A stretch of 64,000 nt of DNA, from assembly GCA_022592445.1 (NCBI GenBank), contig JABYQR010000160.1:35646-99645 (forward strand). Reading direction: 5' to 3'. The DNA is from Cytidiella melzeri. Its lineage: Eukaryota; Basidiomycota; Agaricomycetes; Polyporales; Irpicaceae. The position numbers and the translations under genes were made by a program. The notes beneath the pieces are model-generated. The model had not been told where the DNA came from, ran no database searches, and saw only the letters and a program-made list of their open reading frames with translations. Below, one piece after another: positions 1-11,459 of this stretch. The stretch's first letter is position 1. Each line of letters opens with the position of its first letter.

Positions 1-1409
1 CGACGCGCCGCGAACCACTCACTGTGCTTCGTCCGGGACGTACGTCGTTGTACTTGACCTACCAATACTCGCAAATCGTGTGAAACATGTACAGTATCGA
101 CAATTTCCTCGTTACAGCGACGGTCTGCGGGGTGAGGGGTGTACCGCCGGTGGTGGTCGAGATTTGTACGTTAAATGGTAGCTGAGGAACGTTTGTGGTG
201 GTGAGCATGAGCAAAACACAAAGCACACACGGCACTCGGCAAGAGGTCTTTCAGATCTCTGACTGACGCCTAGCGACTACACAGATATTCCACCTCAACT
301 ATTACTTACAAGCTACCCTTACAGTGACCGTACACACGTACAGCCCTGGGCCTCATTAATCTTTCTTGCAACCCGCTGAAGTGTGCGGCTACATCGACTC
401 GGGTAGAGGGAGCCCAACTTTACGACCGACAGTATTGACTTGAATACTGTTTCTTTTTAACCGAAAGTGAAGGTATGTGTGAACCGTCTCCGTGTATTCG
501 CGAATTAACTCATTATCATATCGAAGGTGGCGTTGGACGCCCCATCCGTGAGCTGGGTCAAAAAGCTTTCCCCGGGCTATGTGACGGCCTTCAACCCGCC
601 CAACCCATTATTACCGCAAAAGATATACGACGAAAGCGAGGCAAGGTTTGTGCCAAGGCCAATCCACCTGAAAACCTTGTCCATGGCGTGAACGTCCACC
701 AAAGAAAACTCGAGTCGCATGGCATAGATGTGGTGCTCGGGTGGCAATGCCAACAATACTGGGCCGTAGCGGTTACTGCTGTGACTTTACAGGTTGTTAG
801 GCAGATAGCTGTCGTGTTATTAGCCTCGAATCCCTGCACTCGTTCAATAGGCCTTACATGACTGAAAACGTCCCGCTACCCAAGGTTTATCTCCTGGTCG
901 CATTCCCGAACGTGTCTATCGACTGCATGGTATCTGAAATGCCTGAAAGGATTACAGCGTATGCCGCCTGTTCTCACTCAGCCCGCTGATAGTGCATCTG
1001 GTAGCAGTGTTCGTGTCTCTTTCAGCATCATCATTCAATCACCATCTAACTCTGTTCTGTCAATTTAATTCTCAGACTACATCGAACGGTCGACAACTCA
1101 CTGGCGCCCAGATAGAACATATACGCGGATTCTTTCGAAGACACTCAATTCCATCTGGATATATTCTGACTGTGGGCTGATTGACGAGATTTGGGCCATT
1201 GGGAAGAGTATATCACGAAGCATTCTGAATGACAAGTGGGAAATCGGGCCCGATGGTCCTCCTTTTCTTACTTCATTCCCAGTTAGGGTTGCATCAGGTA
1301 CGATTAAACCATGACACACATCAGGTTGAATTCTCACACAACACTCACCAGCTCACTTCCAGTACATCATCTCAAGATAGCTATGTTGCTTCGTTGTTTG
1401 GCGCCTCCG
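1..1409. other. Intergenic, no gene recognised
   Basis: Reading frames on both strands here (the longest about 128 codons at 475-861 on the plus strand) show no domain, signal peptide or family resemblance that I recognise, and they overlap each other antisense. I see no RNA gene. The last part is the promoter region of the first DUF6533 gene. Confidence 0.5.
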
Positions 1410-1416
1410 TATAAGA
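1410..1416 (+). promoter_or_regulatory. TATA-like box of DUF6533 gene A
   Basis: TATAAGA lies about 70 bp before the start codon at about 1482. The next two tandem paralogues have a TATAA element at almost the same distance, which supports both the element and the start choice. Confidence 0.5.
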
Positions 1417-1481
1417 TGGGATCCAAGGGAGGCCTCAACGCAAAACCAGTGCCTTGAACAGCTTCTCCTCATCTTCATAAT

Positions 1482-3102
1482 GCAAGACAATCCCCAGTAT
1501 GACGCGTTCATCTCTCAATACAGGACCGTGTATGTATAATAATCCAAACTGCCAGTACCTGCTGACATCTCCACTTGAGTAGCTTAATCACGCTGTGGAT
1601 GGTCACTTCAGCGACAGGTACGTGCTCCCTTCCCAAGTCTCCAATTACAGTCAATCTCAACTTCTCCCTGCGATAGCGCTGTTCACCTATGAGTATTTTA
1701 TTACTCTCGGCGCAGAAATTTCGGAGATGTGGCTCCGTAAATGGACAAGCGCGACCTGGTTGTACATGCTCAATCGCTATGTCGCGGTGGCGTATGTGAT
1801 CTGTGATATCATACCAACGCCAACTGAAAAAGTAGCGTTCGTCACTTTTCAATTGTTTTGATCAATATCTGACGCCTCGACGGCTTAGACGTGGGTTACT
1901 CCATCTTGTTTGCATTCGTGCTCCGAATTAATTGTGCTCGAGATAGCTGTGATGCAGTTAATCGCGCCCTGCAAACGATATCCTTGATACAGTTCTTCAT
2001 TTTTGCAGGTTAGAGCCAAAGTTTATAAACCGACGTGTGGCATCTCTGACGGAGGCTTTACAGTATTCTCCGGCTTGCGGGTGTATGCGCTGTGGAACCG
2101 CAACATTCAATTGGGCCTGACAGTCCTGCTCCTGGCCCTAGTGCCGATGGGTGTCAATATCGTAAGCTTTGTTTCGTTGACCAAGTTGCTGATGGCTCAT
2201 GGTCTCTCAAGTATAACGACACTACGTACATACTGGTGTTTGTTCCCTCCCTTCTGCCTCAGCCTGTATGTGGAAACGCGTTTGGCATTTCGCAGAGCCT
2301 CGTGTTCAGGTGAGTCCCAGCTCGTCAGTGAAGAGCCATTTCTAGTCTCTCATGCATGCTTCCTGTATCAGATGTGCGTACTGTCAGTCATGTTCTGTAC
2401 GATTTGGTCAATAATGACTGCATCAGTGACGCTGGTTACTCGACTGACCGCGATGCTGGCTGATATTCTCGTGTTGGTTGCTACATGGATGAAGACGTGG
2501 GTCACCTATAAGGAAGGCCTTCGCGCCGGCCTGAAGGTACCTATTGCCTCTCTTTTGATCCGTGACGGTACGTCTACAGCTTATCCTATCGAATACATCC
2601 TCTGACTGTCCTGTCAATATGCAGGCACCCTCTATTTCATGTAAACAATCTTCTCATGCACGCAGGTATATCAATTGACACAACATACAGGGCTCTGCTG
2701 CTCATGAACGTATATCAAATTATTGGTAACACGAGTGTAAGTAAAAGATCTAGGCTGCGCAAAACATATGCTGATTAGTTTTTATAGCCGGCCCTCGCAT
2801 TAGGAGACTCTGGAACAATATATATTTCCGTGTAAGTGGCTAGCAGACGCTTGATGAGCGACGTTGATCACGATAATATCAGGCTCACACCTATGCTCAT
2901 CTCGCGGTTCCTTCTCAACCTGCGTCGGGTGAGCCTGGAGGTGGAGGATGAAGCCCTCTCAACAACTTCCCGTTTTTCTGCGTTACAATTCCGGCATCCA
3001 GTTAGCTTGAGTGGAAACGCTGGAGGGTTGTGTAGCGATGGCATCCAGAATGTCTGTCATAGCGAAGAGGATATTCCTATGAACGAGCTTACGCTCGGCT
3101 GA
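1482..3102 (+). CDS. DUF6533 multi-pass membrane protein, tandem copy A
   Basis: Function unknown; the family is a basidiomycete-rich group of multi-span membrane proteins. The N-terminal DUF6533 block is seen around 1620-1831, with the pattern YEYFITLGAEISEMWLRKW followed by LYMLNRYVAV. The motif LRVYALWNRN follows at about 2080, and hydrophobic segments run to the conserved LTPMLISRFLLNL near the C-terminus. The tail after that (DEALSTTSRF...) is polar. I assign about ten short exons. Two are micro-exons: 2 nt at 1889-1890 and 16 nt at 2625-2640. The start (MQDNPQY...) is chosen because copies B and C begin alike (MMQAGSQDEEY, MTQDGSQNSEY). It is the first of three tandem genes in the same orientation. 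No disabling change was found. The start coordinate is good to a few bases. Confidence 0.8.
1889..1890 (+). other. 2-nt micro-exon AC in DUF6533 gene A
   Basis: The previous exon ends after the codons for T-E-K at 1831. Intron 1832-1888 (gt...cttag, with CTGAC as branch site) and intron 1891-1946 (gt...gatag) flank two bases, AC. Joined to the next exon (C TGT GAT GCA) they make Thr-Cys-Asp-Ala and keep the frame into the LRVYALWNRN exon. Without these two bases the frame is lost. Confidence 0.7.
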
Positions 3103-3862
3103 GATACTCAAGGTTGTTATGCTCAAATTGGTTTCGTTGAAAGTCAAACACGACTTACGTAGGAGTTTTCACGTGCAAATATGGTTCTGCTTGGAGACTC
3201 GAGGGCGATCTTTGTTTTGTTTTGGACCTATATTGCAGAAATTTCGAATCAAAGCTGTGAGGCTCCGCTTAGATAGAGGAGTCATTGACCTTTCTACAAT
3301 TTGTACCAATGTACTTATGGAGAAGTATCGAAAGTCGAATTGATTCGAATTGTCTGAAAGGCGCCAGCGTTGTGGCGCAAGTCTGTTTCTGGACATCGCG
3401 GTGGTGCTGGTGCTTATACACGTACCACCACTACTAGAGAGTACCGCAGCGTACGAGCTACGGTACGAGACTCAGTACGATACAATTCACTACCTCTGAA
3501 TACAACTCTCTTCTTGGCATACGCGAGAATTCCATAGCTATCATGGAATTCGATAGCTTCAATGCAACAAGACCCTTTCTGGTGATTTCCCGCCCATCAG
3601 GAAATCGCCTTCATCAGTATTTCTGGCTAATGATTATCTATGAGAAACCAACAGGTGCTTCGCAATACACAGATGAAATGATGAGTGGGAAGCCCAACTC
3701 GCCATGCCTCTTCGGTGCATGATCTGTTGGCGTTGAACTGAGGTAAGACACAAAACATAACACGCTTGTCAGTCTAGCTCCTCACGCTACTTTCTCTAGT
3801 TCAGTTCAGACGCTTCCGTGTCATGTGTGCGCAATGTGTCTGCTTGTTGTGTTACGGCAATG
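3103..3862. other. Spacer between DUF6533 copies A and B
   Basis: About 760 bp with no recognisable gene. The short frames at 3119-3343 have no family features. The 3' part carries the promoter of copy B. Confidence 0.5.
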
Positions 3863-3869
3863 TATAAGG
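3863..3869 (+). promoter_or_regulatory. TATA-like box of DUF6533 gene B
   Basis: TATAAGG lies about 60 bp before the ATG at 3924, matching the spacing seen for copies A and C. Confidence 0.5.
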
Positions 3870-3923
3870 GAGGAAAGGAGAAATATTGAGCCCTTCAGTC
3901 TCTCCGGACTTACCTTCCCAGAC

Positions 3924-5537
3924 ATGATGCAAGCCGGCTCTCAGGACGAAGAATATTTTGCAGAGTACAGATTGGTGTGCGTTTTCATATCATTAAAGCT
4001 ACCGCTGTTCTTATTTTTGTTCATCAGCTTGATTACACTGTGGATTGCAACGTCCGCTACAGGTAAGTCTCTGCGAATAGGAGTAGAGGACTTGCTGAGA
4101 TCTTGTCATAGTGCTCTTCGTCTTCGAGTACTGCATAACAATCGCACAGGAGATTTCGCTCATGTGGCTTCGCAAGTGGACTGGCGCAACTTGGCTGTAC
4201 ATGCTCAATCGCTATGTTTCTGTGCTGTATGTCATCGTCGACATCTCACCAACTGCTCCAGATGAAAAGGTATAGCATACCACTTCTAGATGTTGTAAAC
4301 TGTTCTAACGCTCCCATCTAGTCGTAGGTCATTTCATCCTCCTTCTCATGTTGTCAACTCACCGTGCTCGACTCTAGGTGTGCAATTTCCGCCCGTATGT
4401 TGCATATACTTTCTTTGGTGCAATATGTGATTTTCGCAGGTAAACATCGGGATTACTCTCACTATTCTTAATCTATCTCACCCTAATCTTGTAGTGTTTT
4501 CGAGCTTACGTGTATATGCTCTTTGGAATCGCAACGTCAAACTGGGAGTGATAGTTCTGGTTATTGCCCTAGTACCATTAGGAGTGAACATCGTAAGTTT
4601 CAATTTCCAAGCCAGTGTATCAGCTTTCTTATCTCTCTGCAGTACAACGATGCAACATATATACTTATTTACATCCCATCCACTCTACCTCAAACCCAGT
4701 GCGGCACCGCGTTTGGTATCTCTTCAGCTGTCGTGTTTAGGTACGAGAATGTCATAATTTGCTCAACTCATCTTCTCATGTCTTGAGTGTCAGGCGTACG
4801 TGCTAGTGCGGAGATTATCTCACTGCTTTGCAGCCGCTGACATCTCCTCAGTTGCGTTGCTCGCAAGGTTGTCCGCGATCGGGGCAGACATCCTCGTGTT
4901 GGTCGCTACATGGGTAAAGACATGGGTTACTTATAGGGAAGGAATTCGCATTGGGATGAGGGTACCTATGGCTTCTCTTCTGATTCGCGATGGTGCGTTT
5001 ATCTTGCGCATATACTAGTGCCTGCTGAACGAAAAAACTTCTAGGTACTCTCTACTTCATGTAAGCAGCTGCCCTCGAAGGCAACTTCAGATCGTTTCTC
5101 ACCTGCAACCCAGTGCTTTACTGGTTATGAACATTTATCAAATCCTCAACAATACAATTGTGAGTCAGCGCAGCACGAATCGCAGTCTGACTTGACAAGC
5201 TGCCACAGCCGTCCTTCCTGGTCGCAGACGCTGGAACTGTCTACATATCCGTGTACGTATGAGCATGTAGTGCCTTGCGCTAGGCATCAACCTGACTTGC
5301 ACTAGGCTCACTCCGATGTTAATTTCCCGCTTCCTCCTCAATCTCCGCCAAGTCGATCAAGGCCAGGAAACGGAAGCGGTGTCGACACGCTCTCGTTTCT
5401 CTGCAATCCATTTCCAACAACCACGAAGTTTAGTTGGTAACATGGGCGAACAGCTATGCGATGGGTCCAGCGAGAACAGCGACGAGTACAATGCAGAGGA
5501 TATTCCTCTCGATGACATGACGCGGATGAGGGAGTAG
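3924..5537 (+). CDS. DUF6533 multi-pass membrane protein, tandem copy B
   Basis: Paralogue of copies A and C. The DUF6533 block runs from LITLWIATSAT (about 4030) through EYCITIAQEISLMWLRKW and LYMLNRYVSVLYVIVDI to EK at 4269. Then come the 2-nt micro-exon TC (4322-4323), the exon encoding SCAISARML, and SLRVYALWNRNVKLGV at about 4500. A 16-nt micro-exon lies at 5045-5060 (TLYF), and the last exon begins LTPMLISRFLLNLRQV. The C-terminal tail is polar and acidic (NSDEYNAEDIPLDDMTR). Two adjacent ATGs at 3924 and 3927 could both serve; the first is used. Function is unknown; likely in the plasma membrane or an internal membrane (inference from several hydrophobic segments). No stop or frameshift was detected. 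Confidence 0.8.
4322..4323 (+). other. 2-nt micro-exon TC in DUF6533 gene B
   Basis: It is flanked by introns 4270-4321 (gt...atctag, with TCTAAC as branch site) and 4324-4377 (gtaggt...ctctag). It joins GAA AAG to G TGT GCA, giving E-K-S-C-A in frame. Confidence 0.7.
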
Positions 5538-6612
5538 TGGCTACTATTGATGTACGAGAGCGTCTTGCTTAACCGCTGCATATGTGAATCAACGTGATAT
5601 CTTACAGGGCTTTCGTACAGATTCTATTCTAATCTCCTGTACAGTTGTTGGTCTCTTCGGGGAATGGCTAGCTCCATCTATGTGAGCAATGAAGACGTGG
5701 GCTGTGTGCACAATCGCTCTTTGATTGAATGTCTCCCAGCTCTCTTCTGATATGCAGCGGTAAGCCTTCTATTGAGCCGTCTCCCGCAGCGACAACGCTA
5801 ATCAATGAATCTGCCACGATTTAGGTGTCCATCATTCACTGTGATACAAATCTCGACAACGCAACACGATTGTAGCTGGATATGGTGCCTATGCGCAGGA
5901 TCAGGGACCCAATCTCGACCGCTCTTAGCAGTAAGCTCTCGCGGCCAGAGACTTCGGGTCAATATGCACGTAAGTGCTCCGAGTCTGCCCTTCTCTCATT
6001 GATAACACACCATGTCACATCCCCTTGTCAACCCAGGTACCCGTCAGGCATCCATCCCAGCCGGAAGCTCCGAGACGGAGCGCTACAATAATTATTGCCT
6101 TACTTTCCGCGCCTCAGTCTGGAGCTCCAGCCACATTTCCACTTGTCAGCGCTCGCTTTGACAACGCCTCCAAAGTTAACGTGGCTAAAATATAGAAAGG
6201 GGGGCTAGCTTGTGCAGTTGTGTATCACATCCGGTCTATGTCGATCAATTTCTACGCAGCCGTCATCGTACTCTACTCTATATCCCAAAGCTCTTTCAGA
6301 CTCAGCACCACAGTTCACCACTCAATACTCCAAAGTCTCCTCTCACAAGTTCTGTGGCTCAGGGTCGAGGCCTAATCTTTGCACTAATTAGGATCCTGAT
6401 GGGCGATTTCCACCCCTTGGACTATTGGACCGATTGACACCTCAGACTGGTAGGAAAGTAGGAAACCTTGACAAGGCGGTATCCTCAATAGGACACGTTA
6501 TCTCACCAGTGAATCCAGGTGAGCACTATTTGTCTACATGCTCGACGTTCTTAGCAGCATTTTGTCAGATATGTCCCATCGAAAGGCTTTTCCGGGGGGA
6601 AAGGCTCGAGCA
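5538..6612. other. Spacer between DUF6533 copies B and C
   Basis: About 1.1 kb. Several overlapping short frames have no recognisable domain or codon pattern. Nothing was found except the promoter of copy C at the end. Confidence 0.5.
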
Positions 6613-6618
6613 TATAAA
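6613..6618 (+). promoter_or_regulatory. TATA box of DUF6533 gene C
   Basis: A perfect TATAAA lies 68 bp before the ATG at 6681. Confidence 0.55.
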
Positions 6619-6680
6619 CGTGAGACAGAGGTAGCTCATTCACACCAAATCTTTGAAAACTACCACTGCTCCTCTTCAGC

Positions 6681-8326
6681 ATGACGCAAGATGGGTCTCA
6701 GAATAGTGAATACATTGCGGAACACAGACTACGTACAAATGGTCAACTTTCGCACCTGCGCTGCATGCTGATATTTTTCTTCGTTAGGACCATCACATTA
6801 TGGATTACGACGTCTGCGACAGGTCAGTCCGCATGAAAAGATGCTACAGGCGGTGCAGCTTACCAACATCCTATTGTAGCGCTTTTTGTCTTCGAATACT
6901 TCATAACCATCGGCCAAGAGATTTCGGTCATGTGGCTTCGCAAGTGGACCGGAACGACCTGCCTGTATATGCTCAATCGCTATGTCTCGGTATTTTATGT
7001 CGTCATTGACTTTATGCCACCTGCCACGAATGAAAAGGTGCAGTGGCCTATGACAAACCGCAATTCATGTACTGATCCTTTTATCTAGGCGTAAGTCGTG
7101 TGTCTCGTTCTTCTGTATCTTTGGCTCATCGGGGTCGAATCTAGCTGCAACAGTTTCGCACGTATCTTGAGCACACTATCCTCAACTCAAATGTTGATCT
7201 TTGCCAGTAAGTACTCATTACTTTTGTGCTCATAATGCTTTTGTTTGATCGAAATCATACAGTGTTTGCAAGCCTACGTGTCTATGCTCTCTGGCTTTGT
7301 AACATCAAGCTGGGAATGATAGTCATGTTCATGGCTCTGGTTCCGTTCGCGTTGAATATCGTAAGTTGGGGTTTTGCCAGTAATGTACTGCGTTGACTCA
7401 CCCATATTTTGAAGTACAATGATGCCACGTACACGGTTATTTTCAGCCCACCCATTCCACCTCGAAATACGCCAAGATGTGAGACCGCGTTTGGAGTCTC
7501 TCCAGCCAACTTGTTCAGGTATGACACCATCACATGTTCGCTCCGATTTATTCTCACGTTTTGTGTGACAGGTGTACGTATAATGATGGAAAGCTGCACG
7601 CAGCTTCACTGATATCTTTCATTGGTCCAGTTGCATTAATTGCACGGTTGAGCGCAAGCGCTGTGGACATTTTCGTACTGTGTACCACATGGATGAAGAC
7701 GTGGGGCACTTACAGGGCTAGAATCAGCGCCGGCCTGGCGGCTCGCATACCGTCACTTCTACTACGAGATGGTGCGTACTCAGTCTTGCATGTCGAGTAA
7801 CACTGGCGTCTGAGATTCGATACATGGAAAAACAACCAGGTACTCTGTACTTTCTGTAAGCGGCGTGTTTTTTTCGCAAAATAATGAGTGCTGATTGGCT
7901 ATTTAGGGCTTTGCTTGCCATGAATATCTACCAGATTCTCAACAACACGATTGTAAGCTAGTGTTGCACCGATATCGACCTTTTCTTACCAGACGTTGTC
8001 ACAGCCGTCTCTTGCGGATGCAGATGTGACAACTATCTACATATCCGTGTACGTGTTATTACGCAATTATGCTGCGTCAAGCGTTCATCTTCCGCACTAG
8101 GCTCACTCCGATGTTGATTTCCCGGTTTTTCCTCAATCTACGGGATGCAAATCAAGGCGCAGACATGGGAGGCTTATCGACAAATCCTCATTTTTCTGCT
8201 ATCAGGTTCCGAACCCCGGTTGATCTGGTTGGAAACATGGGTGAACAGTTACTCGATGGGTCAGACGAGAATATCGACGAGGCAAAAGAGGAGACTATTC
8301 CTCTGAACAATTACACGTGCGAATGA
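6681..8326 (+). CDS. DUF6533 multi-pass membrane protein, tandem copy C
   Basis: Third tandem paralogue. The start reads MTQDGSQNSEYIAEHRL. The DUF6533 block includes EYFITIGQEISVMWLRKW, LYMLNRYVSVFYVVIDF and EK at 7037. The 2-nt micro-exon GC (7091-7092) joins to an exon encoding CNSFARILSTLSSTQMLIFA, then SLRVYALW near 7275. The frame is continuous with later exons encoding ARLSASAVDIFVLCTTWMKTW, the 16-nt micro-exon (7840-7855, TLYF), ALLAMNIYQILNNT and LTPMLISRFFLNLRD. The polar tail (ENIDEAKEETIPLNN) resembles that of copy B, so B and C look like the closer pair. Function is unknown. Confidence 0.8.
7091..7092 (+). other. 2-nt micro-exon GC in DUF6533 gene C
   Basis: It is flanked by introns 7038-7090 (gt...atctag, with ACTGAT as branch site) and 7093-7144 (gtaagt...tctag). 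It gives E-K-A-C-N-S in frame. A rival reading, one GC-AG intron starting 2 nt later than the GT donor, is possible only in this copy. Confidence 0.7.
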
Positions 8327-8842
8327 GGAAGTCGCCGATGGTGTGTACGAGAGTACGTAACCCAGTTCTTCATCGATTACATCGACTAATGAATGGGTAT
8401 AGACGCGTTGCTCACAGTTACGTTCAACTATGTAAACAGTCTTTGGTATTCAGAATCGCCCTGCTTTTTAGCCGGAAGCAAAGGTTGCTTCGTTCATGCT
8501 CCTCAATCTACACGTGCATCCCACAGCGGCAAACTTGCGAATAAAGTACCCGGACCGTGACACTCCGTCATGCATCATGCCTGACAACCTCCCTCAACAG
8601 GAGCTCAGTTCCCTTCATCACAATGCCTGCTACTACACGAATCCACTCCCCACAAGCCACCGCAATTCGGAGCATGCGAAGTGCGATCAACGCCTCGTGT
8701 TGTATGGCGCTTAGCTACTCTTTCGTGGACACTGACTATCTAGAAGCTCTTTGCGCGCATGGAGTGAGAATTCTCGTCACACGGGTCGCAGTATAATACA
8801 AGGTGAGTGTTCGGGCAATATTTTGAGCATCTCTATCTGACG
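8327..8842. other. Intergenic between DUF6533 copy C and the carboxypeptidase
   Basis: About 515 bp. No gene, repeat or RNA was recognised; it holds the 3' flank of copy C and the promoter of the peptidase gene. Confidence 0.5.
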
Positions 8843-11025
8843 ATGGATCATCTACGTCGCAGCATCTCGGGTCTTGCACTGTTGAGCTGTTGCTGGCTTG
8901 TCAGTGGCATCGCAGCTCTTTTTACTACAGAACCTCCCACGGCCTCGCCAGATATCGTAAGGTTCAAGTCCAAGCTTCAGCCCGACGTCGGACTGCGATT
9001 CGTTCGCAATTCGGGCGTGTGCGAGACGACGCCTGGGGTGAATCAGATATCAGGATACGCTGACATCGGGACCAACATGTCTATGGTATGATCTTGATGC
9101 ACACAGAATAGCAGACCATGTCTTAGAGCTTTACAGTGGTTCTGGTTTTTTGAGGCCAGACAGAACCCAGAAACCGCACCTTTCACTTTGTGGTCAGCGA
9201 TTAGTTCGAAGCACCAGTGGTTGTGACGTTGGAAGAGCTGATTTGATTGATAGGCTCAATGGTGGCCCAGGGTGTTCCTCTATGATTGGACTGTTCCAAG
9301 GTACGTTCGTCGTCGCTCGGATAGCAGTCACTAAGGGACGAAGACTCTTGTAGAGCACGGACCGTGCCAAGTCCTATCGGACGGCGAAACTACTGTTCTT
9401 AATCCATTCAGGTATGTCGTATCAAGGAGATGTGCAAACAATGAATGCTCATCCTTCTATATAGCTGGAACAATCTTACCAATAGTGAGCCGAATCTACG
9501 AGTCAGGTCTGATTGATGTCGTCTTACACTCCCTTGCCCAGTTATCTATGTCGATCAGCCCATCGGGACTGGGTTTTCACATGGTACAGTGAATGTGAAC
9601 AGTACCTTTGCCGCAGCTCCTCCGTTCTGGTCGGCTTTCCAGACGCTGCTGGAGACGGACGACTTCCAGAAATTCGAGAGCCGAGAGTTCGTACATGGTA
9701 TCCTTGCTGCAAACAACATCTTACTGATCTGTCGTCGTGATGTAGATTCATCTTTGCCACGGAGAGTTATGGAGGACACTACGGACCCGAATTCGTGACC
9801 TACTTCGATCAACAGAACGCGAAAATCGATCAGGGCGTCATTCAAGGCGAGAAGATTACCGTCAGCGCACTCATGATCAACAAGTCATTCTCTTAATGTT
9901 CGCCCTTTCCGCTCGCACTAACGTGTTGACATTCAGTGGTTGGTATGATCCGCTGCTGCAAAACGAGGCTTACGTGCAATTCGCCACCAACGCACCTGGC
10001 TACGGTCAACTGCAAAGTGACTCTGTCATTGCATCTCTAAACACGGCGTTTTTCGGCTCAGGAGGATGTCAAGAACAAGAATTAGCGTGCTACGCTGCTG
10101 GGAACGGGTCGTCCAGTAACGCAGTGTGCATGAAAGCGGATAATTTCTGCGTGAGCTGCATACACGATTATACGTACAACCCACGAGCTAACTTTGAATA
10201 GATTGACAATGTGTTTGTCCCAGCTGTCGGAAACAGGGACTCGGATGACCTCAGACAAAATTCTTCAGCGTTGTTTCCACCTGAGTTCTACGTCAGTCTC
10301 CTCCGCAATGCTACTATATTGACCCAGATAGGGGTGGACTCTGGAGTAAGGTGCGTATCATATATGTTATCTCCTCGCCAGTCTGTGTGTTCGATATTTT
10401 GACTACCAGGTACTCTGAGTGCTCCAATAGCGTGGATAGCCAGTTCTCTAGAACAGGAGACGATGCTAGGACGTTACTTCCGCAACTTGGCGCATTGGCA
10501 AACTCTGGTCTGAAGATGCTGATATGGGTAAGTTCCACTCCGAGTCGTACACAAAATCTCCAAGTTGACTCACGCGCCTTACAGGCTGGTGACGCAGATA
10601 TCAAGTGCGTTTTCCTCCCACCCTATTGATAAATTGCTCACTGTTTGTCTGTTCACTAGCTGCAACTGGCTTGGAGGACACGCATCCGTGCTGGCTATGG
10701 ACTGGTTCGGGAATGAAACGCTTCATAACACGCCATTCACCAACATGACCATCAAAGGGGCGCCAGTAGCAGCAATACAGAACGTCGAAAACTTTTCTTT
10801 CGCGTGAGTCCATCCTTGAGCGTAAATCAAGGTTATCTCGTCTGATTGTTCCTCGTTGCAGCCGTGTGTTCCAAGCCGGACATGAAGTTGTAAGTGTCTG
10901 CTATGCGCGACAGAAAAGAATCAAATTGGCTCATATGCCGTGGTCCACAGCCTGCATTTCAGCCAGAGGCTGCTTTTGAGATATTCTCGCAGGTGTTGCA
11001 TAAAGAGCAGCTGCACTCTGTGTGA
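8843..11025 (+). CDS. Secreted serine carboxypeptidase, peptidase family S10
   Basis: Predicted extracellular or vacuolar exopeptidase that removes C-terminal residues. The start MDHLRRSISGLALLSCCWL has a hydrophobic signal peptide. The S10 landmarks are present in order: WLNGGPGCSS split by an intron at about 9250; EHGPC; YVDQPIGTGFSHG at about 9545; the catalytic Ser in TESYGGHYGPEF at about 9760; the catalytic Asp in IWAGDADINCNW at about 10585-10670; and the catalytic His in FQAGHEV at about 10865-10890. The last exon ends with a stop at 11023-11025. About 12 exons. One junction needs a GTTCGT donor just after the GA of the Glu codon at about 9690; using the nearby GTACAT or GTATCC donors would break the frame. 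Cysteines and spacing fit an active enzyme. It lies among secreted aspartic proteases, which suggests a shared role in protein degradation outside the cell (inference). Confidence 0.9.
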
Positions 11026-11459
11026 CCTGGGAGAGCCGGGGGAAATAACGTTCAGGTACTACCAGTGTAAAGGGCCTTTGTCGTTGCAGTAAATTCGAAC
11101 TTCGAAGAGCACAGATTACACTTGTCATCTTTTCGAATATCTTGCATGGTTATTAACCTCAGTCTCATATCGCACGACGCATTGCCAGCTTTGATATGTT
11201 GGTCTGCCGGCCAGCCATGCCAGTGGCCGGTTGCAAATGCCATGCCGTAAGAACACCGACGGCACGATCAGCGTCCTTCGGATTGACCGCTCCGGTATCA
11301 CCGGGTCGTAGGTCGCGTGAGCGACGGCGTGGAACTGAGCAGCGCAACTTGGAAAGAGTTGCCCACGACCGTCGACATCGAACGCCACGTCGAGCTCAAC
11401 AAAAAAGACAACAAGCCACTCTTTTGAAAAGCCCTTGGCTGATCCAGAAATAACCCTCC
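11026..11459. other. Intergenic, promoter region of IDP1
   Basis: About 430 bp with overlapping short frames on the minus strand and no family signal. It holds the carboxypeptidase 3' flank and the IDP1 promoter. Confidence 0.5.

Noticed and set aside
7038..7144. Single GC-AG intron as an alternative to the micro-exon in DUF6533 copy C
   Set aside because: It would keep frame in copy C only (Val instead of Ala); the equivalent positions in A, B and D offer no such donor, so it cannot explain the family.
9690..9745. Suspected frameshift in the serine carboxypeptidase before the catalytic Ser exon
   Set aside because: The obvious GTACAT and GTATCC donors break the frame, but a GTTCGT donor a few bases earlier restores REF|IFATESYGG, so the gene is intact.
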